A DNA stretch of 64,000 bases, taken from an uncultured Pseudomonadales bacterium (GTDB lineage Bacteria > Pseudomonadota > Gammaproteobacteria > Pseudomonadales > Azotimanducaceae). Positions 7,554 through 22,500 of the stretch are shown here, in pieces. The notes under the pieces are model-generated. The model searched no databases, was not told the origin of the DNA, and saw nothing but the letters and a program-made list of their open reading frames with translations. The stretch covers positions 1 to 64,000 of the forward strand of contig CAKZWF010000004.1 of the NCBI GenBank assembly GCA_937921865.1, read 5' to 3'. Positions within the stretch are counted from its first letter, which is position 1. Each line of letters begins with the position of its first letter. Both the position numbers and the translations under genes were made by a program.

Positions 7554-8846
7554 CTAGCGGGACTCGAGCGGGACGAAGTCTCGCTTCGGGCTGCCCTTGT
7601 AGAGTTGCCGGGGCCGGCCGATCTTATAAGGACCGCTGATCATTTCATTCCAGTGAGCGATCCAGCCCGGGGTGCGCCCGGTCGCGAAGATGACCGTGAA
7701 CATCTCAGTCGGAATGCCGATGGCTTTGAGAATGATGCCGGAGTAGAAGTCGACATTCGGATAGAGATTGCGTTCGATGAAGTATTCGTCCTCCAGCGCA
7801 ATTTTCTCCAGCCGCTGAGCCATCTTCAGGATTGGATTGTCTTCCACACCCAGTTCGCCGAGTACTTCGTGACAGGTCTGCTGCATGACTTTGGCGCGGG
7901 GATCGTAGTTTTTGTAGACGCGGTGGCCAAAACCCATGATCCGGAACGGATCGTCTTTGTCTTTGGCTTTCTTGATGTACTTATCGATGTTCTTTTCGTC
8001 ACCGATCTCATCAATCATGTTGAGCACAGCTTCATTTGCACCGCCATGCGCCGGGCCCCAGAGGGCGGCAATACCTGCGGCAACACAGGCGAATGGATTG
8101 GCACCTGTTGAACCTGCCAGACGTACGGTTGAAGTCGAGGCGTTCTGCTCATGATCGGCATGCAACAGGAAAATCCGGTCCATGGCTTTGGCGATGATCG
8201 GGTTGACCTCGTAGTCTTCGCAGGGCGTCGCAAACATCATGTGCAGGAAGTTCTCTGCGTAGTCGAGATCGTTGCGTGGGTAGATAAACGGCTGGCCGGT
8301 AGAGTACTTGTAGCTCATCGCGGCGAGCGTGGGCATCTTCGCGATCAATCGGTGTGCGGTAATCACCCGATGTTCGAAATTATCGATATCCAGAGAGTCG
8401 TGGTAGAAGGCGGAGAGGGCGCCGGTCACTCCACACATGATGGCCATCGGATGTGCATCCCGCCGGAACCCGCGGAAAAACTGGGCCAGCTGTTCATGCA
8501 CCATGGTGTGGCGCTTGATGGTGTGCACAAACCGTTCTTTTTCGTCTGGAGTCGGCAGATGTCCGTTCAACAGCAGGTAGCACAGCTCGAGATGGTCAGA
8601 ATGTTCGGCGAGCTGTTCTATCGGATACCCGCGATGCAGCAGAACGCCAGCGCCGCCATCAATGTAGGTAATTTCCGAATCACAGGAGGCAGTTGAGACG
8701 AATCCCGGGTCATAGGTGAAGTAGCCCTGAGCGGTCAGTTTGCCGACGTCGATCACATCTGGCCCTGCTGTGCCGGACAGAATGGGCAGTTCGATGGTTT
8801 CACCATCGATGGTCAATTGGGCAGATCTGCCCGGGCTATCGGTCAT
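7554..8846 (-). CDS. gltA: citrate synthase
   Basis: [24 protein letters not shown]...[16 protein letters not shown]-type motifs; likely start [10 protein letters not shown] at 8846. Confidence 0.95.
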   Translation of the reverse strand: MTDSPGRSAQLTIDGETIELPILSGTAGPDVIDVGKLTAQGYFTYDPGFVSTASCDSEITYIDGGAGVLLHRGYPIEQLAEHSDHLELCYLLLNGHLPTPDEKERFVHTIKRHTMVHEQLAQFFRGFRRDAHPMAIMCGVTGALSAFYHDSLDIDNFEHRVITAHRLIAKMPTLAAMSYKYSTGQPFIYPRNDLDYAENFLHMMFATPCEDYEVNPIIAKAMDRIFLLHADHEQNASTSTVRLAGSTGANPFACVAAGIAALWGPAHGGANEAVLNMIDEIGDEKNIDKYIKKAKDKDDPFRIMGFGHRVYKNYDPRAKVMQQTCHEVLGELGVEDNPILKMAQRLEKIALEDEYFIERNLYPNVDFYSGIILKAIGIPTEMFTVIFATGRTPGWIAHWNEMISGPYKIGRPRQLYKGSPKRDFVPLESR

Positions 8847-9230
8847 GCGTCCTCCCTTGGGAACTTTAATTGCGTGGGTCTGCCGGTATCGGACCGTTAT
8901 CTGGCGGCTGTGTATTGTCAGCCTGCAGTTTTCTATCCAGAAGCTGCTGATGATCCACCAGCTATTGGCCGAGTCACCGATCACATTTCACGATCTGATG
9001 ACACCCGGTGCCCTACGTTCTTTGATATGCGTAGTGAGACTATAAACGCACTGAGCTGATGTCAATTGAAGCCCGCATGAACCGTGACCGGAAGTGGCGA
9101 ATTCGCAACGTAATGCGCCCGGTGACGGTCGATGAGCCAGATAGAATCTCACTCTGGCTGGTAAGCAGCGCGCGGTGCGACTAAAATCCGGCGCCGTCGC
9201 TTGCAGTTCGAAATATTGAATAGGAATGTC

Positions 9231-9617
9231 GTGCAAAACGCCGCGAAAAAAGAACGACCCGTTTATCTGTCTCTAACTGATCCAGCCTGGCCAGTCACGG
9301 CCATTGCTTCGATCGTTCACCGAGTTACCGGAGTGATCCTGTTTGTCGGCCTGGCTTATCTGCTGTGGTTGCTGAACCTGGCCCTGTCGTCGCCCGCCGG
9401 CTTTGCCCAGGCGCAGCAGACGCTGGCCATGCCATTGCCGAAACTGGCGCTGATCGGGGTGCTGGGTCTGCTGATCTACCATCTGGTGGCAGGTATCAAG
9501 CATATGGTCATGGATTTCCATATCGGGGATACCTTTGAAGCGGCCAGTTCTGCCGCCTACGTGGTATTCGGAATCAGCATCGTGCTGACTGCTCTGGTGG
9601 GGGTCTGGTTGTGGTGA
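9231..9617 (+). CDS. sdhC: succinate dehydrogenase cytochrome b556 subunit
   Basis: RPVYLSLTDPAWPVTAIASIVHRVTGVILF; first in the sdh operon; probable GTG start. Confidence 0.92.
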   Translation: MQNAAKKERPVYLSLTDPAWPVTAIASIVHRVTGVILFVGLAYLLWLLNLALSSPAGFAQAQQTLAMPLPKLALIGVLGLLIYHLVAGIKHMVMDFHIGDTFEAASSAAYVVFGISIVLTALVGVWLW

Positions 9618-9979
9618 AGAATGTTACGAGTTTGTCTCGAAGCGGGTTGTCGGACTTTGTCCTGCAGCGGGCAAGCGCGGCCATCATGGCCCTTTATACG
9701 CTCTGCGTACTCGGCTTCTTCCTGGCTAACCCGGAGTTGACCCATGCCGAGCTGGTGGGCTATTTCGGCTCTGCTCCGATGCTGGCGTTCAGCACCCTGC
9801 TGGTACTGGCGACAGCGGCTCATGCCTGGATCGGCATGTGGACGGTCGGTACCGACTATATTCAGGCGCACTATTTCGGCGCCCATGCCACCAGCTTCCG
9901 GCTGCTCTATCAGGCCGGGTGTGTGGCGGTGATTTTCCTGTACGTCGTCTGGGCGTTGCAGTTGTTCTGGTCTCTTTGA
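9611..9979 (+). CDS. sdhD: succinate dehydrogenase membrane anchor subunit
   Basis: Small three-helix membrane protein between sdhC and sdhA ([17 protein letters not shown]). Confidence 0.92.
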   Translation: MVKNVTSLSRSGLSDFVLQRASAAIMALYTLCVLGFFLANPELTHAELVGYFGSAPMLAFSTLLVLATAAHAWIGMWTVGTDYIQAHYFGAHATSFRLLYQAGCVAVIFLYVVWALQLFWSL

Positions 9980-9989
9980 AGGTACTCCT

Positions 9990-11762
9990 ATGAGCGGTAT
10001 TCGCAGGATTGATTTTGACGGCGTGATCATCGGTGGCGGTGGATCCGGCATGCGTGCTTCGTTGCAGTTGGCGCAGTCGGGGCTGAAAACAGCGGTCATT
10101 ACCAAGGTGTTTCCAACCCGTTCGCATACGGTTTCAGCTCAGGGTGGAATTACCTGTGCAATTGCCAGTGACGACCCTAATGACGACTGGCGCTGGCACA
10201 TGTACGACACCGTCAAGGGGTCGGACTACATAGGCGATCAGGACGCGATCGAATACATGTGCAGTGAAGGTCCTCAGGCTGTGTTCGAACTTGAGCACAT
10301 GGGTTTGCCGTTTTCGCGGACTGAGTCCGGGCGGATTTATCAGCGACCTTTTGGTGGTCAATCCAAAGACTTTGGTAAAGGTGGTCAGGCAGCGCGAACG
10401 TGTGCCGCCGCCGACCGAACCGGCCACACCCTGTTGCATACTCTTTATCAGGCCAACCTGCGGGCCAACACCACCTTTTTAAACGAGTGGTTTGCGGTCG
10501 ACCTGGTGACCAATCAGGACGGCGGTGTCGTCGGCGTGATTGCCATCGAAATCGAAACCGGCGAGATGGTCTATATCAATTCCAAAGCCACCGTTCTTGC
10601 CACCGGTGGGGCCGGGCGGATCTATGCCAGCACCACCAATGCGCACATGTGTACGGGTGATGGCGCTGGTATGGCGCTGCGGGCGGGATTCCCGCTCCAG
10701 GACATGGAGATGTGGCAGTTTCATCCCACCGGTATTCACGGTGCCGGCACGCTGGTGACCGAGGGCTGTCGAGGTGAAGGCGGCTATCTGATTAATAAAG
10801 ATGGCGAGCGCTTCATGGAACGTTATGCGCCAACCGCGAAGGATCTGGCCGGGCGGGATGTGGTGGCGCGGTCGATGGTCATCGAGATCCTTGAGGGTCG
10901 CGGCGCCGGTCCGGAAGGCGATCACGTTTTTCTCAAGCTCGATCATCTTGGTGAGGACGTTTTGAACAGCCGGCTGCCGGGCATTCTGGAACTGTCTCGC
11001 ACATTCGCTCACGTCGACCCGGTAAAAGAGCCGATCCCCGTTGTGCCGACCTGCCACTACATGATGGGTGGAACCCCGACTGGTGTGAACGGGCAGGCGC
11101 TGACTCAGGATGCCGCCGGTAATGATCAGGCTGTCGATGGACTCTACGCTGCCGGCGAAGCAGCCTGTGTGTCGGTCCATGGCGCCAATCGTCTGGGTGG
11201 TAATTCACTGTTGGATCTGGTGGTATTCGGCCGGGCGGCCGGCATGCACATTGAAGAAGTGCTGCGTCAGGGCGTGAGTCACCGCGCGGCCAGCGAATCT
11301 GACCTGGAACGGGCGACCGCGCGTCTGGCTCGCTGGAATGAGTCCACCTCGGGCGAGTCTGTGGCGGCACTCAAGAAAGAATTGCAGACAGTGATGCAAA
11401 ACAGTTTCGGCGTATTCCGGACAGAAACCCATATGGAAGAGGGCACCAAGAAGCTGGTAGATCTTCGCGAGCGTATTGGTCAGGCTCACCTGAGCGATAA
11501 AAGTGCGGTATTCAACACCGCCCGGATGGAAGCGCTGGAGCTCGATAACCTGCTGGAAGTTGCTGAAGCCACAGCCATCTCTGCGCTTACCCGTACAGAA
11601 AGTCGCGGCGCGCATGCCCGCGATGACTATCAGGTTCGGGACGATGAGAACTGGCTGTGTCACAGCATCTATTCCCCGATCAGCAGACAGACGACCAAGC
11701 GGGAGGTGAATTTTTCACCCAAGACCGTGCCGACATTTGAACCCCAAGAACGCGTTTACTAG
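9990..11762 (+). CDS. sdhA: succinate dehydrogenase flavoprotein subunit
   Basis: FAD-binding N-terminus, [31 protein letters not shown]. Confidence 0.97.
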   Translation: MSGIRRIDFDGVIIGGGGSGMRASLQLAQSGLKTAVITKVFPTRSHTVSAQGGITCAIASDDPNDDWRWHMYDTVKGSDYIGDQDAIEYMCSEGPQAVFELEHMGLPFSRTESGRIYQRPFGGQSKDFGKGGQAARTCAAADRTGHTLLHTLYQANLRANTTFLNEWFAVDLVTNQDGGVVGVIAIEIETGEMVYINSKATVLATGGAGRIYASTTNAHMCTGDGAGMALRAGFPLQDMEMWQFHPTGIHGAGTLVTEGCRGEGGYLINKDGERFMERYAPTAKDLAGRDVVARSMVIEILEGRGAGPEGDHVFLKLDHLGEDVLNSRLPGILELSRTFAHVDPVKEPIPVVPTCHYMMGGTPTGVNGQALTQDAAGNDQAVDGLYAAGEAACVSVHGANRLGGNSLLDLVVFGRAAGMHIEEVLRQGVSHRAASESDLERATARLARWNESTSGESVAALKKELQTVMQNSFGVFRTETHMEEGTKKLVDLRERIGQAHLSDKSAVFNTARMEALELDNLLEVAEATAISALTRTESRGAHARDDYQVRDDENWLCHSIYSPISRQTTKREVNFSPKTVPTFEPQERVY

Positions 11763-11776
11763 AGGATTTACAGCAC

Positions 11777-12481
11777 ATGCAGGTAAGCATTTACCGCTAC
11801 GATCCGGACCAGGATGAAGTACCCGCAATGCGGGAAACCACCATCGATCTGCCCGCTGGCAAAGATCTGATGGTTCTGGACGTACTGGAACTGCTCAAAG
11901 AGCAGGACCCGAGTCTGACGTTCCGGCGTTCGTGCCGCGAGGGTGTCTGCGGCTCTGATGGTATCAACATGAATGGCAAAAACGGCCTGGCCTGTATTAC
12001 CCCGGTCTCTGCTGCGGCAAAAAAAGGCAAGCTGGTGTTGCGCCCGCTACCCGGTCTGCCCGTCGTCCGCGACCTGGTGGTCGATATGACTCAGTTCTAC
12101 CGCCAGTATGAAAAAGTCACGCCGTTTCTGATCAACGATAAGCCGCCGCCCGCGCGGGAACGGCTGCAGAGTCCTGAAGAACGCGCCAAGCTCGATGGTT
12201 TGTACGAGTGCATTCTGTGTGCGTGCTGCTCCACATCGTGTCCGTCATTCTGGTGGAATCCGGATAAGTTCATCGGCCCGGCGGGGCTGTTGCAGGCCTA
12301 TCGGTTTCTGGCCGACAGTCGCGATACCGCAACGGCAGACCGACTCTCAAACCTGGACGATCCGTTCAGTGTTTTCCGTTGTCGAGGCATCATGAACTGC
12401 GTCAGCGTCTGCCCTAAAGGGCTGAACCCGACTCGGGCAATAGGCAAGATTCGTACTATGCTGCTGCAACAGGGTACCTAG
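11777..12481 (+). CDS. sdhB: succinate dehydrogenase iron-sulfur subunit
   Basis: CREGVCGSDGINMNGKNGLAC and C-terminal Cys clusters. Confidence 0.97.
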   Translation: MQVSIYRYDPDQDEVPAMRETTIDLPAGKDLMVLDVLELLKEQDPSLTFRRSCREGVCGSDGINMNGKNGLACITPVSAAAKKGKLVLRPLPGLPVVRDLVVDMTQFYRQYEKVTPFLINDKPPPARERLQSPEERAKLDGLYECILCACCSTSCPSFWWNPDKFIGPAGLLQAYRFLADSRDTATADRLSNLDDPFSVFRCRGIMNCVSVCPKGLNPTRAIGKIRTMLLQQGT

Positions 12482-12544
12482 GGGACTCTGTACGCACAGC
12501 CTGCTACGTCCTCTAGACATTACAGCTAATTGGAGTGAGCGAGG

Positions 12545-15388
12545 ATGGCAGAGTCATTTCTCGAACGTATGCGTCGCAGTTCGCACCTCGCGGGCAGTAA
12601 CGTCGCTTACATCGAAGACCTATACGAGTCCTTTCTGGACGATCCGAACAGCGTTTCCGTCGAGTGGCGCGACTACTTTGACAAGCTGCCACGGGTTGTC
12701 GACAGCGTGCAGGCCGATGTACCGCACAGCGCGGTTCGCCAGCAGTTCGAACGGCTGGGACGCAACCGTCTGAAAGCACGCCCCGAGCGGGAAAGCACGA
12801 TGGTGCTGAACGCTCACGAACAGAAGCAGATGCGGGTTCAGGATCTGGTGGCCGCCTATCGTCACCGTGGACACAAAAAGGCATCCATTGATCCGCTGAA
12901 TCTGATGGAGCGGCCGACTATGCCGATCCTCGATCTGGCCTATCACCACCTGTCTCCGGCCGATCTGGACGAGCCATACCATACCGGCACCTTTCACTAC
13001 GGTGAGGGTACCGCGAAGCTCAAGGACATGGTTGATGCTCTGGAGCGGACCTACTGCAGTTCCATTGGCTTCGAGTACATGCACATTGTCGATGCCTCCG
13101 AGCAGCTCTGGGTGCAGCAGCGCATCGAGAGCGTTCGGGCGCATCCCCACTACAGCGAAGCTCAGAAGTTGACCATTCTGGAGCGCCTCACCTCTGCTGA
13201 AGGGCTGGAAAAGTATCTGCACGGTCGTTACCCCGGTACCAAACGCTTTGGTCTTGAAGGGGGTGAAAGCCTGATCCCGATGCTGCATGACATGCTGCAG
13301 CGATTAGGATCGCATGGTGTTATCGAGACGGTCGTGGCCATGGCGCATCGGGGTCGTCTCAACGTGCTGGTGAATATACTCGGTAAGGATCCCTCGGAGC
13401 TGTTTGACGAATTCGATGGAAAAATGCCCACCGACGTCGATGCCGAAGAAACCGGTGATGTGAAGTATCACCAGGGATTCTCCACTAACATCATGACTCC
13501 GGGTGGCGAGATGCACCTGGCGCTGGCATTCAATCCGTCTCACCTGGAAATTGTCGGCCCGGTTGTTGAGGGTTCGGTCAGAGCCCGTCAGGATCGCCGT
13601 ATTGACTATGACGGCGATAAGGTCGTCCCGATCCTGATTCATGGCGACGCTGCTTTTGCGGGTCAAGGTGTGGTGATGGAGACATTCCAGATGTCTCAGA
13701 CCCGCGGCTTCAAAACCGGCGGAACGATCCATGTGATCATTAATAATCAGATAGGATTTACGACGCATCGCGAAGAGGACGCCCGTTCCACCGAGTACTG
13801 CACTGAAGTGGCGAAAATGGTTCAAGCGCCGATTTTTCATGTCAATGCAGATGACCCTGAAGCCGTTTTGTTCGTCACCCAGCTCGCCACCGACTATCGG
13901 ATGGAGTTCCGCAAAGACGTGGTGATAGATCTGGTTTCTTATCGGCGTCGCGGCCACAACGAAGCCGAAGAGCCGATGAAAACTCAGCCGCTGATGTACC
14001 AGAAAATTCGCTCTCTTCCCACCACCCGTACCCTATACGTGGATCAGCTTGTCAGCGAGGGTGTTGTCACTCAAGCGCAGGCTGACCAGCTCGCTGAAAA
14101 TTATCGCGACACGCTGGATACCGGCGGTAACGTGGCGTTGAGTCTGGTGCATGAACCGAACGTGGAGCTGTTCGTGAACTGGCAGCCGTATCTGGGTCAT
14201 GAGTGGACGGCACCTGCGGATACCACGGTGGAACTCAGCCGTCTTCAGGCGTTGGCCCAGGAAATGGAAAAACTGCCGGCCGAGTTTGTGATGCAGCGCC
14301 AGGTCCAGAAGATCATGGAAGACCGGCGCAAGATGGCCGCTGGTGCGATGCCCATAAACTGGGGCTTTGCGGAAGTCATGGCTTACGCAACAATGCTGGA
14401 TGAAGGCCACGGAGTCCGACTGACTGGTCAGGATGTGGGCGTCGGAACCTTTTCCCATCGCCATGCCTGTATCCACAATCAGAAAGACGGCAAACGCCAC
14501 ATACCGTTGAATCATCTCAGCGATTCTGTCAATTTCGATATTTACGATTCTTTGCTCTCAGAAGAGGCTGTTCTCGCGTTCGAATACGGCTATGCGACCA
14601 CGGCACCAAATACGCTGGTGATCTGGGAGGCGCAGTTCGGGGATTTTGCGAACGGTGCCCAGGTGGTAATCGACCAGTTCATCTCAAGCGGAGCGACCAA
14701 GTGGCTGCGGCTATGTGGCTTGACCATGCTGCTGCCGCACGGCTATGAAGGTGCGGGGCCAGAACACTCCTCAGCACGATTGGAGCGTTATCTCCAGCTG
14801 TGCGCTCAACACAATATGCAGGTCTGTGTGCCAACCACACCGGCACAGGTATTCCACATGCTGCGTCGACAGGCGATACGTCCTACCCGGATACCGCTGA
14901 TTGCAATGACGCCGAAAAGCCTGCTGCGTCACAAGCTGGCAACCTCCACGCTTGAAGACCTCTGTGACGGTCACTTTCAGGTAGTATTGCCGGAAATCGA
15001 CGAGCAGGACCCAGCGGGTGTTGATCGTCTGGTGCTCTGTAGTGGGAAGGTCTACTACGACCTGCTGGAACGTCGTCGCGAGTCAGATACCGACAACGTG
15101 GCCATCGCTCGACTGGAACAACTCTATCCGTTCCCTGAAGCAGGACTGGAAGCCGTTATTGCACCGTACAAAAACCTCAAAGAGGTTGTCTGGTGTCAGG
15201 AAGAGCCGATGAACCAGGGAGCCTGGTACTCGAGCCAGCATCATATGCGACGGGTGATCCTGAAGCATCACGAGAATCTGTATCTGGCATACGCGGGCAG
15301 AGAAGCGTTCGCCGCTCCGGCTGGTGGCCACTCTGGCGCGCATAATCTGCGACAGGCGCGCCTGGTGGAAGACGCGTTGTTCGGCTAG
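12545..15388 (+). CDS. sucA: 2-oxoglutarate dehydrogenase E1
   Basis: 947 aa E1 component; GMAHRGRLNVL-type motif; operon position. Confidence 0.97.
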   Translation: MAESFLERMRRSSHLAGSNVAYIEDLYESFLDDPNSVSVEWRDYFDKLPRVVDSVQADVPHSAVRQQFERLGRNRLKARPERESTMVLNAHEQKQMRVQDLVAAYRHRGHKKASIDPLNLMERPTMPILDLAYHHLSPADLDEPYHTGTFHYGEGTAKLKDMVDALERTYCSSIGFEYMHIVDASEQLWVQQRIESVRAHPHYSEAQKLTILERLTSAEGLEKYLHGRYPGTKRFGLEGGESLIPMLHDMLQRLGSHGVIETVVAMAHRGRLNVLVNILGKDPSELFDEFDGKMPTDVDAEETGDVKYHQGFSTNIMTPGGEMHLALAFNPSHLEIVGPVVEGSVRARQDRRIDYDGDKVVPILIHGDAAFAGQGVVMETFQMSQTRGFKTGGTIHVIINNQIGFTTHREEDARSTEYCTEVAKMVQAPIFHVNADDPEAVLFVTQLATDYRMEFRKDVVIDLVSYRRRGHNEAEEPMKTQPLMYQKIRSLPTTRTLYVDQLVSEGVVTQAQADQLAENYRDTLDTGGNVALSLVHEPNVELFVNWQPYLGHEWTAPADTTVELSRLQALAQEMEKLPAEFVMQRQVQKIMEDRRKMAAGAMPINWGFAEVMAYATMLDEGHGVRLTGQDVGVGTFSHRHACIHNQKDGKRHIPLNHLSDSVNFDIYDSLLSEEAVLAFEYGYATTAPNTLVIWEAQFGDFANGAQVVIDQFISSGATKWLRLCGLTMLLPHGYEGAGPEHSSARLERYLQLCAQHNMQVCVPTTPAQVFHMLRRQAIRPTRIPLIAMTPKSLLRHKLATSTLEDLCDGHFQVVLPEIDEQDPAGVDRLVLCSGKVYYDLLERRRESDTDNVAIARLEQLYPFPEAGLEAVIAPYKNLKEVVWCQEEPMNQGAWYSSQHHMRRVILKHHENLYLAYAGREAFAAPAGGHSGAHNLRQARLVEDALFG

Positions 15389-15429
15389 CAACACAAACTT
15401 AAAACATATCACTGCGAGAACAGCTAGAA

Positions 15430-18118
<2,689 letters not shown>

Positions 18119-18270
18119 CGCGACTGACGCAATAGCCGACCAGACAGACTGCAGGATCAAACAGGTCTGATTGTTGCCGGAGCAGTGCTGGGGAGAAGCG
18201 CGGCGATCGGCAACAAACTGGATGAACGACAACACACAAAACACAACAGACAACACACAACGGAACGAGC

Positions 18271-19440
18271 ATGAATTTACATGAGTATCAGGCAAAAGGT
18301 CTTTTTGCCGAATACGGCTTGCCGGTATCGGAAGGATACGCGGTGGACACAGCGGACGAAGCGGTAGCAGCCGCGGAAAAGATAGGCGGTGACCGCTGGG
18401 TCGTTAAGGTGCAGGTTCATGCCGGCGGGCGGGGCAAAGCCGGTGGGGTCAAGCTCGCAGACTCTGCGGACGAAATCCGTGCATTTGCGGATCAGTGGAT
18501 CGGCAAAAATCTGGTGACAATTCAAACTGACGAACATGGTCAGCCGGTCAGCAAAATTTACGTGGAAAGCTGCACGGACATCGATACCGAACTTTATCTG
18601 GGTGCGGTCATTGACCGGGCCAGTCGCCGGACAGTGTTCATGGCGTCTACAGAAGGTGGTGTCGAGATTGAGACGGTGGCGGAAGAGACACCTGAAAAAA
18701 TCCTCAAAGCAGCCATCGACCCGTATGTGGGCGCGCAGCCCTATCAGGGTCGCGATCTTGCGTTTCAGCTGGGGCTCAAGGGTGACCAGGTCAAGCAATT
18801 TACTAACCTTTTCATGGGGTTAGCGAAGCTTTTTGAGGAAACAGATTGCTCGCTTCTGGAGATCAATCCGCTGGTGATAACCAGCGCTGGCAACATCCAT
18901 TGTCTCGATGCCAAGATCAACATTGACGGTAATGCGCTGTATCGCCAGAAGCGTATTGCTGAAATGCATGATCCGTCTCAGGAAGATGAGCGCGAGGCAC
19001 AGGCTGCTCAGTACAACCTCAACTATGTGGCTCTGGACGGCAGTATCGGTTGCATGGTCAATGGTGCCGGTCTTGCGATGGGTACGATGGATCTGGTCAA
19101 GCTGCACGGCGGCAACCCGGCCAATTTTTTGGACGTTGGTGGCGGTGCAACGAAAGAAGCTGTGTCGGAAGCTTTTAAGATCATTCTGTCCGATGACAAT
19201 GTTAAAGCCGTGCTGATCAATATTTTTGGCGGCATTGTCAGTTGTGCGACGATTGCTGAAGGCATCATTGGTGCGGTTCAGGAAGTGGGCGTGGAAGTCC
19301 CCGTGGTGGTGCGCTTTGAGGGCAACAATGCTCCGCTGGGCCGTGAAACACTGGCAAAAAGTGGACTGAATATCATTGCAGCCGAGAGTCTTACCGATGC
19401 TGCCGAAAAAGCCGTTACGGCAGCGGGAGGCCAGTCATGA
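18271..19440 (+). CDS. sucC: succinyl-CoA synthetase beta subunit
   Basis: [22 protein letters not shown]-grasp. Confidence 0.97.
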   Translation: MNLHEYQAKGLFAEYGLPVSEGYAVDTADEAVAAAEKIGGDRWVVKVQVHAGGRGKAGGVKLADSADEIRAFADQWIGKNLVTIQTDEHGQPVSKIYVESCTDIDTELYLGAVIDRASRRTVFMASTEGGVEIETVAEETPEKILKAAIDPYVGAQPYQGRDLAFQLGLKGDQVKQFTNLFMGLAKLFEETDCSLLEINPLVITSAGNIHCLDAKINIDGNALYRQKRIAEMHDPSQEDEREAQAAQYNLNYVALDGSIGCMVNGAGLAMGTMDLVKLHGGNPANFLDVGGGATKEAVSEAFKIILSDDNVKAVLINIFGGIVSCATIAEGIIGAVQEVGVEVPVVVRFEGNNAPLGRETLAKSGLNIIAAESLTDAAEKAVTAAGGQS

Positions 19441-20312
19441 GCATCTTGATCGATAAAAACACCAAAGTTCTGTGTCAGGGTTTTACCGGTTCCCAGGGAA
19501 CGCTGCACAGTGAGCAGGCGATCGCCTATGGAACTCAGCTGGTGGGTGGGGTGACCCCCGGTAAAGGCGGCAGCAAACACCTGGATCGGCCGGTATTCGA
19601 TACCGTCCGCCAGGCCGTGGCTGAGACAGGGGCAACAGCGTCGGTCATCTATGTGCCTGCACCATTCTGCAAAGATTCGATCCTTGAAGCCCTGGATGCG
19701 GGCATCGAGCTCATTGTCTGTATTACTGAAGGGATCCCGACCCTGGATATGCTGGCGGTCAAAGCCAAGCTGGACAGCACCAGCGCGCGGCTGATCGGTC
19801 CGAATTGCCCGGGTGTGATTACCCCGGGAGAGTGCAAAATCGGCATCATGCCTGGTGAGATTCACCTGCCAGGTAAAGTCGGTATCGTTTCGCGCTCTGG
19901 CACGCTGACCTATGAGGCTGTCAAACAGACCACCGATCGCGGTTTCGGTCAGAGCACCTGCGTGGGTATCGGCGGGGACCCGATTCCGGGCAGTCACTTC
20001 ATCGATATTCTCGAACTCTTTGAGCAGGACCCTGCCACTGAAGCCATCGTGATGGTGGGTGAAATCGGCGGAACTGCTGAAGAGGAAGCTGCCAGCTTCA
20101 TCAAAGACCATGTCAGCAAGCCGGTGGTTTCATATATCGCCGGGGTGACGGCACCTCCCGGCAAGCGGATGGGGCATGCCGGCGCGATCATCGCCGGTGG
20201 TAAAGGCACTGCGGCCGACAAGTTCCAGTCGCTTGAAGCTGCGGGTGTGCGCACCGTTCGCAGCCTTGCCGAGATTGGCGATGCTCTGGCGGAAGTTACC
20301 GGCTGGAGTTGA
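19437..20312 (+). CDS. sucD: succinyl-CoA synthetase alpha subunit
   Basis: [34 protein letters not shown]. Confidence 0.97.
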   Translation: MSILIDKNTKVLCQGFTGSQGTLHSEQAIAYGTQLVGGVTPGKGGSKHLDRPVFDTVRQAVAETGATASVIYVPAPFCKDSILEALDAGIELIVCITEGIPTLDMLAVKAKLDSTSARLIGPNCPGVITPGECKIGIMPGEIHLPGKVGIVSRSGTLTYEAVKQTTDRGFGQSTCVGIGGDPIPGSHFIDILELFEQDPATEAIVMVGEIGGTAEEEAASFIKDHVSKPVVSYIAGVTAPPGKRMGHAGAIIAGGKGTAADKFQSLEAAGVRTVRSLAEIGDALAEVTGWS

Positions 20313-20323
20313 CCTGAGCTCGG

Positions 20324-20351
20324 GACCGCAGCACCAGCGGGCGCTGCGGTC
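20324..20351 (+). terminator. stem-loop after sucD, candidate operon terminator
   Basis: GACCGCAGC...GCTGCGGTC 9-bp stem 11 bp after the stop; no strong U tract. Confidence 0.4.
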
Positions 20352-20465
20352 TTGGCTTCCTGACGCTGCTTGCCAGCAGAGAAATCGGCTTTGGGGCCCA
20401 TCAGGCCCTTGAAATTCCCTCCTCTTGTCCCCACCTAGCTGGCTGGTAACTCAGACAGGGCTCAG

Positions 20466-22424
20466 GTGTACGTGACCATGGCAGATTCAACAACAGGTTC
20501 CGAGACTTTTGGATTTCAGACAGAGGCAAAGCAGCTTCTGCACCTGATGATTCACTCGCTGTATTCAAACCGCGAGATATTCTTAAGAGAGCTGATTTCT
20601 AACGCCTCCGACGCGATTGATAAGCTCCGTTTCGAGGCCATTGCCGAACCTGCTCTGCTGGAGGCCGGCAGCGACTACGCGATCACCATTGAAGCAGATG
20701 AAACCGCGGGAACACTGAGCATCATCGACAACGGCATCGGTATGAACCGTGATGAGGTCATTGACCACCTCGGCACTATTGCCAAATCCGGGACGGCTGA
20801 ATTTCTCGGTCGGCTGACCGGTGATCAGAAAAAAGATGCTTCGCTGATTGGACAATTTGGTGTCGGTTTCTACAGTGCCTTCATCGTTGCCGATGAAGTG
20901 GAAGTGTTCACCTCACGCGCCGGTTCCAGTGAAGGTACCCGATGGGTATCCAAGGGCGAAGACGAATTCACTATTGAGGCCGTCAGCGACCTGCCACGCG
21001 GTACCCGGGTTGTGTTGCATCTACGCGAAGACGGCAAAGAGTTTGCTGATGACTTCCGCTTGAGGAACATTGTCCGCCGTTACTCCGATCACATTGGCGT
21101 GCCGGTGCAGATGCCTAAAGCGCCAGAGCCCTCGGCTGAAGGGGCCGCGGCTGAAGGTGCCGCGGCTGAAGGGGAAGAGGCTGCGCCCGCGCAGCCCGAG
21201 CTGGAGGTGGTTAACTCGGCTAAGGCCCTGTGGACACGTTCTCGCAGCGATGTCTCTGATGAAGAGTACAAAGAATTCTATAAGTACGTATCCCATGACT
21301 TTCAGGATCCGTTGAGCTGGAGTCACAATCGGGTCGAAGGCAAGTTCGAATACACCAGCCTGCTCTACCTGCCGGAGAAAGCGCCGTTTGATCTGTGGAA
21401 TCGCGAAGCGCCCCGCGGCCTCAAGCTCTATGTCCAGCGCGTGTTCATCATGGATGAAGCTGAGCAGTTCCTGCCGCTGTATCTGCGCTTTGTTAAAGGC
21501 ATCGTGGACTCCAACGACCTGCCATTAAATGTTTCCCGCGAGATCCTGCAGCAGGATGAGCGGGTTACCTCTATTCGCAGCGCCTTGACCAAGAGGGTCT
21601 TGAGCATGCTTGAGACTATGGCCGGTAAAGACCCGGAGACCTACCAGAAGTTCTGGAACGAATTTGGTGAAGTCCTCAAAGAAGGCGCTGGTGAAGACTT
21701 CGCGAACCGCGAAGCCATCTGCAAACTGCTGCGCTTCTCCTCGACCCATGATGACGCCGCAGAAAAACATGTTGGACTTGACGCTTATCTGGAGCGAATG
21801 GTCGAAGGGCAGGACAAGATTTACTATCTGGTTGCCGAAACCCACGAAAATGCCAAGTCCAGCCCGCACCTGGAAGTCTTCCGCAAGCGCGGTATCGAAG
21901 TTCTGCTGATGTTTGATCGAGTAGACGAATGGCTGATGTCGTCGCTGTCTGAGTATTCATCGAAATCGTTCCAGGACATTACTCGTGGAGATCTGCTGCT
22001 CCCGGGCGAAGAGGCTGATGAGCAGAAGGCGGATGACGATAGTGCGCAGTCCGACAGCAACATTCAACTGACCGAAAGGATCAGTGCGGTGCTGTCTGAA
22101 CAGGTCGAAACAGTTCGCCCATCCAAGCGGTTGACTGATTCGCCTGCATGTCTGGTGCTGCCGGAGTTTGCGATGGGTGCTCAGATGCGCAAGATCATGG
22201 AGGCATCCGGACAGGCCATGCCAGAGAGCAAACCGATCTTCGAATACAACGCGGGACACCCTCTGCTGAAGCGTCTGGACGCCGAAAGCGATGAAGATCG
22301 CTTCCGGGATCTGGTGTTGATTCTGTTCGATCAGGCCAGTCTCTCCGATGGCACACCACTGACCGATGCCTCAGCATATGTGAATAGATTGAATAACCTG
22401 CTGGTGAATCTGTTGGCTGACTGA
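20466..22424 (+). CDS. htpG: molecular chaperone HtpG (Hsp90)
   Basis: [44 protein letters not shown]; Hsp90 signature. Confidence 0.97.
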   Translation: MYVTMADSTTGSETFGFQTEAKQLLHLMIHSLYSNREIFLRELISNASDAIDKLRFEAIAEPALLEAGSDYAITIEADETAGTLSIIDNGIGMNRDEVIDHLGTIAKSGTAEFLGRLTGDQKKDASLIGQFGVGFYSAFIVADEVEVFTSRAGSSEGTRWVSKGEDEFTIEAVSDLPRGTRVVLHLREDGKEFADDFRLRNIVRRYSDHIGVPVQMPKAPEPSAEGAAAEGAAAEGEEAAPAQPELEVVNSAKALWTRSRSDVSDEEYKEFYKYVSHDFQDPLSWSHNRVEGKFEYTSLLYLPEKAPFDLWNREAPRGLKLYVQRVFIMDEAEQFLPLYLRFVKGIVDSNDLPLNVSREILQQDERVTSIRSALTKRVLSMLETMAGKDPETYQKFWNEFGEVLKEGAGEDFANREAICKLLRFSSTHDDAAEKHVGLDAYLERMVEGQDKIYYLVAETHENAKSSPHLEVFRKRGIEVLLMFDRVDEWLMSSLSEYSSKSFQDITRGDLLLPGEEADEQKADDDSAQSDSNIQLTERISAVLSEQVETVRPSKRLTDSPACLVLPEFAMGAQMRKIMEASGQAMPESKPIFEYNAGHPLLKRLDAESDEDRFRDLVLILFDQASLSDGTPLTDASAYVNRLNNLLVNLLAD

Positions 22425-22500
22425 TTTATATCCTGGGCTCTTGCGCTGGCTTTGTCAGACTCGATGCCAGCTTGAGATCGCAATGGGTTAGCATAAGCTG

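Noticed and set aside
7025-7639. 204-aa + strand ORF overlapping the selA and gltA ends
   Set aside because: Overlaps two well-supported minus-strand genes; the translation is low-quality (Arg/Ser/Gly rich) without recognisable motifs.
10479-11180. Long antisense ORFs within sdhA, sucA, sucB, trpB, tgpA and other core genes
   Set aside because: All are nested in confidently identified genes with normal codon structure on the opposite strand; treated as shadows.
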